The notes beneath the pieces are model-generated. The model had not been told where the DNA came from. It saw only the letters and a list, made by a program, of their open reading frames with translations, and did no database searches. A stretch of DNA of 16,440 nucleotides, taken from NCBI GenBank assembly GCA_001969505.1, contig LSSK01001200.1, positions 1 to 16,440 of the forward strand, given 5' to 3'. The translations under genes were made by a program, and so were the position numbers. This document shows positions 7,880 through 16,440 of this stretch, in pieces. Within the stretch, counting starts at the first letter, position 1; every line of letters begins with the position of its first letter. Origin of the DNA: Zancudomyces culisetae. Its lineage: Eukaryota > Kickxellomycota > Harpellomycetes > Harpellales > Legeriomycetaceae.

Positions 7880-8420
7880 TTTTTTTATTTACATGTATTA
7901 TTTTATAACTTGGATGCTCGCTTAGCTTTGATATAAAAAAATTTTAATTCAGCAATTTATCGCCAATTTAATTATAATTTAATTGGTTTATAGTCATTAA
8001 TCATAAATTAGCGCATTTTCTGCGCCTTGAAAAGCGAATTACACAATTAATTGAAAAAAATTTTAACTACCAAAATCGAGTTTAAAAGTCTAATATGCTC
8101 AAAGTAAATATACCACAAGCTTGAACAAAAAAGTATTTAAGGTTTGGCACAAGAATCTACACCACAAAAAGTAATTAACTTTGTAGCTATTCAAGTTAGT
8201 AAGTAAAATCTAGAACTAGTTCACACGGCTTTTTCGCGATACACATTCAGTGTTTTAGCAAAACTCTTGGTTTAGGACAAGATCCGAAAGAAAGATAGAT
8301 TAAAAGCTCCAGCTTCATATCAGAATTTCACCAGTCCGTCTGTTAAAAAAAGTACTGACTTAAAGATAAAGAATCTAAAAACAAGGGACAATTACAGCAA
8401 GTTAGTGATAATTGGATAAA

Positions 8421-9947
8421 ATGCTTCCTCATCAGTATACACATATATTCGTACTTGGGACAATATTCGCATTCTGTGATGCGTTTGGAATCGGGGCTAA
8501 CGATGTAGCAAACAGTTTTGCCACATCGGTAAGTTCAGGCACTTTGTCACTCAAACAGGCATGTCTTATTGCGGTTTTTACCGAATTTCTCGGCGCTCTT
8601 TTGCTGGGATCGAACACAGCTGAAACAATCAGAGGAGGAATCGTCAAGCTCGAGTACTTTAATGGAAGACCAGACCTTTTGATGTTGGGTATGATGACTT
8701 CAATAGCTGGTTCAGCCGCCTGGGTAATCTTTGCAACCAGCCAAGGATGGCCAATTTCAAGTACACATTCAATTACAGGAGCTGTTTTGGGTATGGGTGT
8801 TGCTGCATTTGGAAAGGATGCCGTGACCTGGAAATGGCCCGGTGTCGCTAGAATAGTTACAAGTTGGTTTACATCACCAGTTATTGCAGCTGTAGTTGCT
8901 TCAATCCTGTTTCTGACAACCAAATACACTGTTCTTCGAAGCGAAAACAGTTTCAGAAGAGGTCTCATAGCCATTCCATTTTACTTTTTCCTGGCGTTCT
9001 TTGTCAACCTCCTATTTATTATTACTAATGGTACTCCAGGAAAAGGTGGTGGAAAACTGCCATTTGGAAAAGTTGCTTGGATCTCAGCACTGGCCAGTCT
9101 CGGAATAGCCATTTACTCATACGTTTTCTACTCTAAGTGGTTGGAACGGAAGATTTTGAACAACGAAAACCTGAGATGGTATCATATTCCTGTAATTCCA
9201 TTCCTTGGACACAGACCAATGCCTGAAGTTGTAGCTGGAGATGTTGAAAACCAAAAGGCCCAGGAAGAGGGTGACTTAGAGATTGCCGAACAGGGTTCAG
9301 CAAAGAAGAGCATCTTCAAAAAGGCTAAGGATAAATTGTTCCATGGTGTAAACAAAGACGTTAGAAACTTGAATAACGAAAAACTCACTGACATCCACGA
9401 TCGTGCTGAAAAGTACGACGACGAAACCGAAAGACTGTTCAACTTTATTCAGGTTCTCTCCGCATGTACTGCCTCATTCGCCCATGGTTCCAATGATGTT
9501 GCAAACGCTGTTGGTCCATACGCAAGTATATTTGAGATCTGGAACAATGCTGAAATTCCCGGTGCAAAGAGCCCAGTTCCCATCTGGGTTTTGGCCTTCG
9601 GAGGATTTGGAATTGACTGTGGTCTAGTCCTATATGGTTATCACATCATGAGAGCTCTTGGAAACAATATCACCTATACCACACCCAGTAGAGGTTTCTG
9701 TGCTGAATTGGGAACCTCCCTTACCGTTGTAGGTGCATCAAAGCTTGGTTTGCCTGTATCAACAACTCATTGTATTACTGGTGCCATGGCAGGTGTAGGT
9801 CTTTGCAATGGTGATATCCATGCTGTAAACTGGAAAATGTATGCTTACTGCTTCTTCTCTTGGATCATGACTCTGCCTGCTGCTGGATTGCTTTCTGGTT
9901 TGTTCTTTGCTCTTATAGCTTATTCACCAGAGAAAGTTCACGTATAA
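8421..9947 (+). CDS. PHO89: Na+/phosphate symporter, PHO89/PiT family
   Basis: Plasma-membrane carrier that takes up inorganic phosphate with Na+ (PiT, SLC20-like family), normally induced by phosphate starvation. 508 aa from the first ATG. The two diagnostic inverted halves are both present: GIGANDVANSFATS (about 24-37) with GWPISSTHSITGA (109-121), and SFAHGSNDVANAVGP (352-366) with GLPVSTTHCITGA (443-455). About 12 hydrophobic segments are split by a charged cytosolic loop (roughly 242-337). It is shorter than S. cerevisiae Pho89 (574 aa), and the difference lies mostly in this loop, so it looks complete. The second signature has Ser where the family usually has Ala (GSND for GAND), a mild change. 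No intron. The codons are richer in C-ending forms than the permease downstream, hinting at stronger expression. CACGTG/CACGTT sites upstream suggest Pho4-type control but are distant. Confidence 0.95.
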   Translation: MLPHQYTHIFVLGTIFAFCDAFGIGANDVANSFATSVSSGTLSLKQACLIAVFTEFLGALLLGSNTAETIRGGIVKLEYFNGRPDLLMLGMMTSIAGSAAWVIFATSQGWPISSTHSITGAVLGMGVAAFGKDAVTWKWPGVARIVTSWFTSPVIAAVVASILFLTTKYTVLRSENSFRRGLIAIPFYFFLAFFVNLLFIITNGTPGKGGGKLPFGKVAWISALASLGIAIYSYVFYSKWLERKILNNENLRWYHIPVIPFLGHRPMPEVVAGDVENQKAQEEGDLEIAEQGSAKKSIFKKAKDKLFHGVNKDVRNLNNEKLTDIHDRAEKYDDETERLFNFIQVLSACTASFAHGSNDVANAVGPYASIFEIWNNAEIPGAKSPVPIWVLAFGGFGIDCGLVLYGYHIMRALGNNITYTTPSRGFCAELGTSLTVVGASKLGLPVSTTHCITGAMAGVGLCNGDIHAVNWKMYAYCFFSWIMTLPAAGLLSGLFFALIAYSPEKVHV

Positions 9948-10036
9948 TTGAACATTTGTAGTATTTTTGATTATTATTGTTATTATTTTTCTATTACCTA
10001 TTTTACTTGAACAGTATTAATCACTTTTTAAAGTTG

Positions 10037-10042
10037 AATAAA
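10037..10042 (+). terminator. Likely poly(A) signal of PHO89 (AATAAA)
   Basis: AATAAA lies 90 bp after the PHO89 stop, downstream of a T-rich stretch. Yeast 3'-end signals are loose, so this is a suggestion. Confidence 0.45.
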
Positions 10043-10695
10043 CACCATCATCGCACTAAAATCCATGAAATTTATAGAATGATAATATGTAATCGATGTT
10101 TCAAGTTTTTCACTTGATTTCATTAGGATATTGTGGGTGGATAGGCCAAATAAGTGAGCCTTGGTTAGCGAATCACGAATGTCGCTATGTTAGTAATGAG
10201 TTGAGTGTTATATAGGGGACGTAGGAGAAACTAATTAGCATTTTATTTTATTATTTTATTTTTATTTTTATCTTTTTGACATTTATCAAACAAATTCACT
10301 CAGAAAAATAAAACATCTGCTTTCATGATGGAGAAATGAGGAGCCGGTTAATTGGGTATTATCTGGAATGTCTTTTCTAATTTTTATGTCATATTTCTAA
10401 TTTATTTATCATGATGAAAATTTTTAATTTCAATGTTGATGGTCTAAAATGAGCGAGCAAACACATGCCGAGTCATCTGTTTTATGTTTGATCTACATTC
10501 CTTATGCTTTAACTACAATATCTATAATTATTTGAACAGCCATTTGATTTTATAGCAAAATTATCTCCAATTAGACGAATTATGCTGCTATGCTATTGGA
10601 TTTGGCTTTATGTTTTTTTTTAGATTTATATTAATCTGTTAGAAAATAAAAATCTCCTAAAAAAAAAACGAACTATAATCTAAACCCAGCTTATT

Positions 10696-10719
10696 CCCCC
10701 CCCCCTCGACTTTCGAGGG
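10696..10719. repeat. C10 tract fused to a GC-rich hairpin
   Basis: Ten Cs (10696-10705) overlap a perfect inverted repeat: CCCTCGA (10703-10709), loop CTT, TCGAGGG (10713-10719). It sits about 360 bp before the permease start and 750 bp after PHO89, so it is unlikely to end the PHO89 transcript. Confidence 0.7.
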
Positions 10720-10969
10720 TCTTTGTTCCGAAGGTCATTGGTTCGAGGCAATTGGATTTAGAAACTTTTGTTCGAATTGTTAGATGCGTTTGTAATTTGA
10801 ATTTTTGACCAAGTTGTTTTGTGTTACATGTGAATTGGGAGCATCAAAATAGTAACAAATAACAGATTACCTTGATAATACCAGTTATTTGACTTTTCTT
10901 TAATCTATGATAACCCCTTGAAACTGGGAGTTGCATTGTGAAAGTATTCTCAAATTTACATATAAACCT

Positions 10970-10977
10970 TATAAAAG
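10970..10977 (+). promoter_or_regulatory. TATA box of the MFS permease gene
   Basis: TATAAAAG about 100 bp before the ATG at 11079, with another TATAAA at 10961-10966. The spacing leaves room for a 5' leader of several tens of bases, which is A/C-rich (acaacacagcactcactcaac) as in many expressed yeast genes. Confidence 0.6.
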
Positions 10978-11078
10978 CCCACGATCCAAATCGTCAGAAC
11001 GGATAGATTCTTTTTTCTAGAAATAATACACTCACGTCTCAATTAACATTGCAAAATACAACACAGCACTCACTCAAC

Positions 11079-12536
11079 ATGGTGGATAAAGAAAAAGGGC
11101 CTTCCAATGACAATTATCCTTCCGAAAAGGATGATAATGTAAACAGAAATTTCGTACTAACGGAAAACGAACAAAGCATCTTAAAAAAAGCTCTCAGAAA
11201 GATTGATTTTAGAGTATTTCCCATTATGTACTTGCTATACCTTGCCGGAGCTATGGATAGAGGAAATGTTGGTGCTGCATTGATTAATGGTATGAGAACA
11301 AGTTTGAAACTTACTTCAGTTGATGAAGGCAGCCTCAATTCAATGTTCTTTATCACATATGTATCCATGGAGCCGTTTTCAAACATTCTTCTTAAAAGAC
11401 TCAGACCATCCATCTGGTTTCCATTCTTAGGAATATCATGGTCAATTACATGTATGTGCATTGCAGCTGCACAAAATGCAGTACAAGCTATTCTTATTAG
11501 GGTGTTATTGGGTGCTTTTGAAGCTGGCTTCACGCCAGGTCTTATTACATATATGGGTTATTGGTACACACGTGAGGAGCTGGGACCTAGAATGTCCATA
11601 ATGTTTTCAGCGCTTCCTGCTTCTGGTATAATGAACTTGCTATATGGAGCCATTGTACTGATTAAACTCGGAAGCTTAAAACCCTATCAAGTCATATTTG
11701 TAATCGCAGGATTGCTAACGCTCATAATAGGCATAATATCGATATTTGTTATAAAGGATTACCCTGAAACAGCAAAGTTTTTGACTCCAGAGGAAAAAGA
11801 CGTTGTTGTGAAAAGGCTAGTTTCAAGCCAAGGAAGTGCTCAAAAGGCAGTAATTACGCTAAAAACAATCATTTCCACCATTCTTGATTGGAAAGTATGG
11901 GCATTCTGTATTATAGGAACAGCAAAGAATAACACAATAATTATAATCGGATTCATTGGGCCAACTATTATAAAGTCCCTTGGATTTTCAAGCACAACCT
12001 CAACCCTCTTATCCAGTGGTCCTGCTATAATTGGAACTGTGAGCACATTGGCGTGTGCATTCTTAATCTCTAAATACCCATATTGGATAAGACTGCTTAT
12101 ACTTGACCTGATGTCCGTTATTTGTTTTACGGTTGTTGCTTTTGCCAAAAACAGAGATTTGAGGCTTGCATTCGTATTTATACTTGGTACTTCAATGTAT
12201 TCTTCTATCCCTATATCTATGAGCTGGATGTCTGTGAACTCAGGTAGTACTCAAAAACGAGCCATTAAATCGGCATTTTATGCAATGGTTGGATCTACAG
12301 CGGGGATATTCAGCCCGTTTCTTTTTACACCAAGCTATGCACCAAAATATACAATTGGATTTGCTGTAGCTTTCGCTTTATACGGGTGTTCTATTGTGTT
12401 AACCATTATTCTGAGAATTCATCTAGACCGAGCAAACAAATATAGACAGAATAATCCAAAGGATGTATCACACTTGTCTACCGAGGAACAGAGAGACCTT
12501 CACGATCTTCACCCGGATTTTAGATACATTTTGTAA
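11079..12536 (+). CDS. MFS permease, anion:cation symporter family (Dal5/Tna1-like)
   Basis: Plasma-membrane transporter of the fungal ACS branch of the major facilitator superfamily, whose members carry allantoate, nicotinate, pantothenate, biotin and similar organic anions with H+. 485 aa from the ATG at 11079 (context aacATGG), no intron, about 12 hydrophobic segments. Seen: cytosolic N-terminus of about 40 residues, then RKIDFRVFPIMYLLYLAG (about 40-57), DRGNVGAA (60-67), the family signature RVLLGAFEAGFTPGLITYMG (141-160) and YWYTREELGPR (161-171), a middle cytosolic loop with YPETAKFLTPEE, and a C-terminal tail ending HLSTEEQRDLHDLHPDFRYI-L, the typical ACS end. The substrate cannot be read from sequence. 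No GATAAG nitrogen-control site was noticed in its promoter. It looks intact although a dead retroelement lies just downstream. Confidence 0.93.
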   Translation: MVDKEKGPSNDNYPSEKDDNVNRNFVLTENEQSILKKALRKIDFRVFPIMYLLYLAGAMDRGNVGAALINGMRTSLKLTSVDEGSLNSMFFITYVSMEPFSNILLKRLRPSIWFPFLGISWSITCMCIAAAQNAVQAILIRVLLGAFEAGFTPGLITYMGYWYTREELGPRMSIMFSALPASGIMNLLYGAIVLIKLGSLKPYQVIFVIAGLLTLIIGIISIFVIKDYPETAKFLTPEEKDVVVKRLVSSQGSAQKAVITLKTIISTILDWKVWAFCIIGTAKNNTIIIIGFIGPTIIKSLGFSSTTSTLLSSGPAIIGTVSTLACAFLISKYPYWIRLLILDLMSVICFTVVAFAKNRDLRLAFVFILGTSMYSSIPISMSWMSVNSGSTQKRAIKSAFYAMVGSTAGIFSPFLFTPSYAPKYTIGFAVAFALYGCSIVLTIILRIHLDRANKYRQNNPKDVSHLSTEEQRDLHDLHPDFRYIL

Positions 12537-12814
12537 TGCTGTGATATATGGACTGCGTACGCTATCATATTTTTTATTTAAATCTCAAAAGGTACAGCGA
12601 TTATTTTAATCTTACTTTGTAATGCGTATATTTGAAAGTTTGTGTTCTTATAAATGTTTAAATGATAGCCAAAAAGTTAGCGAGTTAATTTATAAATAAA
12701 TTGGTATCATTTTATACTGTCATAATGTCACTTAATATAAAATTGTTATGGGGCAAAGCTACCAGATGACACCATTTAATTATAACTAGAGTGCTTTCAA
12801 AACCGTTGAATTTT
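12537..12814. other. 3' flank of the MFS permease
   Basis: Non-coding AT-rich DNA. AATAAA at 12695-12700 (in TATAAATAAA), about 160 bp after the stop, is a candidate poly(A) signal. The part from about 12730 on may already belong to the decayed retroelement, but I see no clear motif there. Confidence 0.55.
12695..12700 (+). terminator. Candidate poly(A) signal of the MFS permease
   Basis: AATAAA within TATAAATAAA, about 160 bp after the stop codon at 12536. Position and AT-rich surroundings fit, but other A/T signals nearby could serve. Confidence 0.35.
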
Positions 12815-13466
12815 GTAAGGCGGGACATAATTCCACATAGTACATTCAATATATAGGGAGTTGAGTACAATTTATTAAGGCAAAGACAAATTTTACCTCA
12901 AGTGATGAATAGATTACCAGGTTTACTTTTTGCAGACGATTTGGCTGCGTTGACAGAAAAATAATACAAAATGGGACTACCACTTAGTAATATAGTAACA
13001 GGGCTGAAAAATTTGAAATGTCTGTAAACACTAAAAAGTGTGGAGCGATGACGACTATTACAGCTAAAATTTATTTCAATTCAAAATTCAAAATTCAAAG
13101 TAACAATATTCCTTCTGTTGAGAGATATACCTAGGTCTATCCTTGCTGATAAATGGGAATCGTCAGAAATAGTAAAGAGTAACATGAAAAAGATTGAAAA
13201 ACTATTTACGGGTCTTCATCCTTAAAAATAATAGTATACCAATTCTCATAAATGCAGATTTGTAAAATCAGGTTTGCCACTGATGGAAAAGATAAGGATA
13301 AGGATTTTTGTTTGAAAAGGAATGACTAGGACAGTTTCTCTACTTTAAAGAGAGAAAGGCCGACAAGATATTTCTGAATGATCTATATCACAGTGACATT
13401 CTTAGATGGAGTCTGCTGCACCAAAATAACAATCTCAGTTTAACACAGAGCAGACAATACCCTTGA
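12815..13466 (+). pseudogene. Decayed LINE (non-LTR) reverse transcriptase
   Basis: Broken pieces of one protein in the right order, spread over all three plus frames. Frame A (12815-12964): VRRDIIPHSTFNI, stop, then MNRLPGLLFADDLAALTEK; FADD is the reverse-transcriptase catalytic motif, and the first block matches the 'GD-ISP-LFNI' motif about 29 codons before it. Frame B (about 13003-13130): AEKFEMSVNTKKCGAM, the 'W-M-VN-KKCGVM' block, then IPSVERYT. After a frame break comes LGLS and ADKWE...EIVKSNMKKIEKL, then after another break LKNNSIPILINADL (13221-13262) and KSGLPLME. A later open piece (13344-13463) contains KADKIFLNDLYHSDILRW. Several stops and frameshifts make it non-functional. 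Only the 3' half is visible, as expected of a 5'-truncated LINE. The exact clade is not decided. Confidence 0.75.
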
Positions 13467-16440
13467 ATCCATACATGATGAGTGTCAACTTCCTAGAAGG
13501 ATGGAAAAAAATTGATTATCATGAAATCTATTGTTTGCTGGAATGACCTTTCTAAAACCACCTCATGGCTTGTATTTATTGGTAACACAAAACTCGACTT
13601 TCCAATAATATTTAAATTTGCTACTCGTACCAGTCGTTAATTATGGCTCTGTTTATAGGTTTATAATTAAATGTTTTGCATATCAAATCTTTTATAAATT
13701 TCATTTTCTTTCAGATATTTCCGCTTATAATTCTTACTCTATGCTCTTATAAATTTTTTTGATAAAAATGCTATTATTAAAAACTATTACGCCAAACCCA
13801 AGTCCCTCTCTGCAAGGTCGATTCCTTCCTATATTTATAATGCTGTTAGGTCCCTTAGTATAAAGCTACGGAGTTTCTTTCAGAGAAAACCTTAACTGCC
13901 TAATGATATATATTAATCTAAATGACTAATAGCTATATAAAAAATATGCGTATTCTCACACAGAATATGTATCCATATTCACTGTATCTATAGCATCCCC
14001 CTTCTTAAAAACTCTGATCTAATTATAGTGGGGTTTTCTTCATTTCTGAGCAATGATCTACTACGTGCCAGAAATTTTCTGGTTTTTTTTTATTATAAAA
14101 GAATTTGTGTTAAAAGGAGGTTTTTTCGGTTGTTAGGCTGCCAATTCAGTCAATATTATAGTGGATTGCAGCATAAATAATCAGTAAGTTTAGCATTCAT
14201 GAATATCTGCTAAAGTAGAATGTACCAATATTTATTTGTTGTTGTAAAACAATGGAAAATTGAGAGAGCAGAAGGAAGCGGAGGAAGTGGTAAATTTTTC
14301 AAAAATATAGTAACGCATACTTGAAAATCCAAACATGCACTACCGAGACTCTATCTTGAGCATTGTGACTTTAAATCGCCTGGAATCGTTTACATAGTGT
14401 ATTTTTGTTTGTTAATATTGTATTTTACAGTGTTATAGCTTGATTTTAGCTGTACCATCAAGTCTTAACGATATATAAATTTTACAAAACAAGTTTATAG
14501 TAAAATGCATTTTTTTTACTAGACTCAGCAAACTAAGCGATTATATTTCCAGCATTACCAAATATAATTTTGTCAATAATAACAAAAACAATCTTTTCAA
14601 GTAATAAAACCTCCTTATCGAGCGGAATACGTATAATATATCTATATTTATATTTATACACACTAATATAATCTATCTACCTATGTTGTTAAATCAAATA
14701 AACCAGCTTACAAATATTCATAAAGCAGCGAAAGTAGAAATACTTTAGTTCCCTATTACAGATTGAAATGTTAAAATGTATTTTAAAGCAAGAAAACAAA
14801 CAAACTTAAACAGAAAAAGGCAAAAAAGAAACAAAAAAACACCGACGAGGATCATGGCGTCACTTACTTATTTTAACACTGACATATCATATTATTAAAA
14901 TTTAATAATAGTTTATTTAATATAAAACATACTCAGCTAAATAATTTAACACTCACCCCTATTATCATCAATAAACACTTGTGTGAATCGACTAACGTAG
15001 TCGCATTTCTGTAAAAAACACTAATACATATTGTAATTGTCCTAAAATTCATCACAGGAGGAATTTCAATATGACAATAGTGACGTGGGAATCGTGCAGT
15101 TATCACACATTCCATACCTAGTGTCCATTTCTCTGAACTTTTTGCTCTTATTAAAGCCAGTTTTTTTCTGTCATTTTACATTTTGCTAGTAAATGTTTTT
15201 TGACAAGTAAATCGTTGACAAATTAAATTTACACCATGGCGAGAGATTATAGTAATGTAATAAGTCAATTACTGTATTAGTGATTATACCTATCTTTTGC
15301 TTCCATAATTCCAGGTTATGAAATACTTTCGGCCTTGAGGTAAACTGACAGAGTTTGAAATTTTGAAACTGAAAAGCAAAATCATTTTTTTTGGAGGAAG
15401 GTAGAGATGAAAAAACCGACATTGGCCGTGTAAAATATGTATTGCGTTATCGGGGTTACCCCTCTAGTGTTGACCAGACTACTGTTGTCTAGGCTATGGT
15501 TAAAAAAAATATACAAGAAAGCAAAACATCGAGATGGCCAGTTTTCTACACACAACTTGGATTTCAATTTTCTACTCACTCCACAATTGAAATTTTCTTC
15601 CCAGTTAACCGAACGATGCCAGTAGAATCTCAATATTTTAGCTACCCACAAAACCAACCGGTATTCTGAGTACCGCGTTTGAACCAAGACCTTTTCTTTC
15701 TAAGTTTGCTTTTGTTCTGGAATCTTAGGTCAAGCTCTCCCAAGTTAGTTTTGTTCAATTTTCACTTTTAAGTCGGGAATTTATCCAATTATCAAGCCTC
15801 ATAGTCATGTTTAGAAGTTGACGGTACCAAACATTTAGAGTAAGTGATAAATGAATTATGTATCATACTATACTTGTTATTAGTAGTATCAATAAAAAAT
15901 GGCATGATCGGTCGCCCATCAGTGATATAGCATGAGTAACGTGTATTCTTACGTATCAGCAAATTAAATGTAAAAAGTGCTGCTCAGCCTTCTAAAAGCG
16001 TAGTTAGAATACATAGGCTGCCAGCTGGTACCACATGTCGACTCAAGTGTTAGTATGCGTGGATAATGATAAGAACTCTATACTTATTCTATCATTTTCT
16101 GTGAAAATCTTATTTAAATGCTCATATTTGCTACATTTGTTCCAATTCTCATAATTGATAATACTTTCACTATAGTTAATAAATATAATAAATTAATACT
16201 GAAAACATTTTTGCAATAGGACCATAGCGTTATAAATTAAATTCTCGCGAGTAGATAAAGATACCCATTTTCTATTTATCTGTCAGAGTGCATATATTAT
16301 AGTAACTAGATTATTTTTTAAACTGTAACACCACACAATAATACGAGAAAGAGAAGAATGAACAAGATAGTTGAAATATTAGTATCGTTCCTAGTACAGC
16401 TTGTACCGCTTATTCACAGGATCCGATTCCTAATCTAGAC
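13467..16440. other. AT-rich region without a supportable gene (3.0 kb)
   Basis: Stop codons are dense in all frames. The longest frames (minus strand 15382-15687, 101 aa; 15186-15422, 78 aa; 14933-15115, 60 aa) show no motif I recognise and no splice-linked partner. A reverse-transcriptase-like scrap may lie at 13618-13650. No tRNA, rRNA or other RNA gene was seen. The tiny frame from the ATG at 16357 (26 codons, ending near the right edge) has no support. Confidence 0.6.

Larger units (their letters stand above)
5118..8420. other. Long gene-poor region upstream of PHO89 (3.3 kb)
   Basis: All frames are broken by frequent stops; the longest (5180-5470, 6057-6269, 6523-6726, 7350-7604) show no family features I recognise. 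The stretch holds two long G tracts (5422-5436, 6025-6034), CACGTG/CACGTT-type motifs between 6212 and 7879, a repeated near-palindrome, and a short retroelement-like scrap near 6487-6560. The right end is the PHO89 promoter and leader. Confidence 0.65.
9948..11078. other. Intergenic region between PHO89 and the MFS permease
   Basis: About 1.1 kb without a gene. It holds the PHO89 3' end, a T/A-rich stretch at about 10240-10275 with TTTTA repeats, a C10 tract with a hairpin (10696-10719), and the TATA box and leader of the permease gene. Confidence 0.7.

Noticed and set aside
8421-8421. Upstream TTG start (8412) for PHO89
   Set aside because: Non-ATG starts are rare in yeast; the ATG three codons later begins the normal Pho89 N-terminus.
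10700-10765. tRNA-like patch (GGTTCGAG, stem-loops CCCTC/GAGGG and CTT/AAG)
   Set aside because: The possible T stem pairs only four bases with an eight-base loop, the would-be anticodon loop GACTTTC is atypical, and no 5' acceptor strand pairs with the 3' side.
15186-15687. Two overlapping minus-strand frames of 78 and 101 codons
   Set aside because: No motif, biased codon use or splice partner was seen; composition is that of the surrounding AT-rich DNA.
16357-16437. Short frame at the right edge (26 codons)
   Set aside because: Too short and without any context; could be an exon only if sequence beyond the window supports it.

Overview
The window looks like nuclear DNA from an ascomycete yeast that keeps several introns per gene. 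It is visibly AT-rich. The recognisable genes are fungal (a Rab geranylgeranyltransferase beta subunit, a PHO89-type phosphate transporter, a Dal5/ACS-type permease and a WDR44/Dgr2-like WD40 protein). At least two genes carry short GT-AG introns, four in all (69, 98, 117 and 193 nt). CTG codons sit where relatives have leucine in conserved BET2 blocks, which argues against a CUG-Ser yeast. I cannot name the species; an early-branching budding yeast with loosely packed genes fits best.

Layout: (1) 1-919, minus strand: the first 306 codons of a WD40 protein that runs off the left edge. The long pyrimidine-rich plus strand here is just the antisense of a Glu/Lys/Arg-rich N-terminus. (2) 920-2743: non-coding, with short tandem repeats. 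(3) 2744-4032, minus strand: BET2, rebuilt here as four exons giving 334 aa. (4) 4679-5117, plus strand: a two-exon gene for an 81-aa membrane protein of uncertain family, divergent from BET2. (5) 5118-8420: 3.3 kb without a convincing gene, but holding a cluster of CACGTG/CACGTT motifs, a repeated near-palindrome, two long G tracts and perhaps a scrap of a retroelement. (6) 8421-9947, plus strand: PHO89-like Na+/phosphate symporter. (7) 11079-12536, plus strand: a major-facilitator permease of the anion:cation symporter family. (8) About 12815-13466, plus strand: a badly decayed LINE-type reverse transcriptase. (9) 13467-16440: AT-rich DNA with no gene I can support.

The intact genes do not form one pathway. 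BET2 acts in vesicle traffic by prenylating Rab GTPases, and the WD40 protein belongs to a family with a Rab11-binding member in animals, but their closeness is probably chance. The two permeases both take up nutrients (phosphate and, by family, an organic anion). I found no clearly novel system. The points most worth checking are the 81-aa protein, the LINE remnant, the motif cluster upstream of PHO89 and the heptamer array next to a BET2 splice acceptor.
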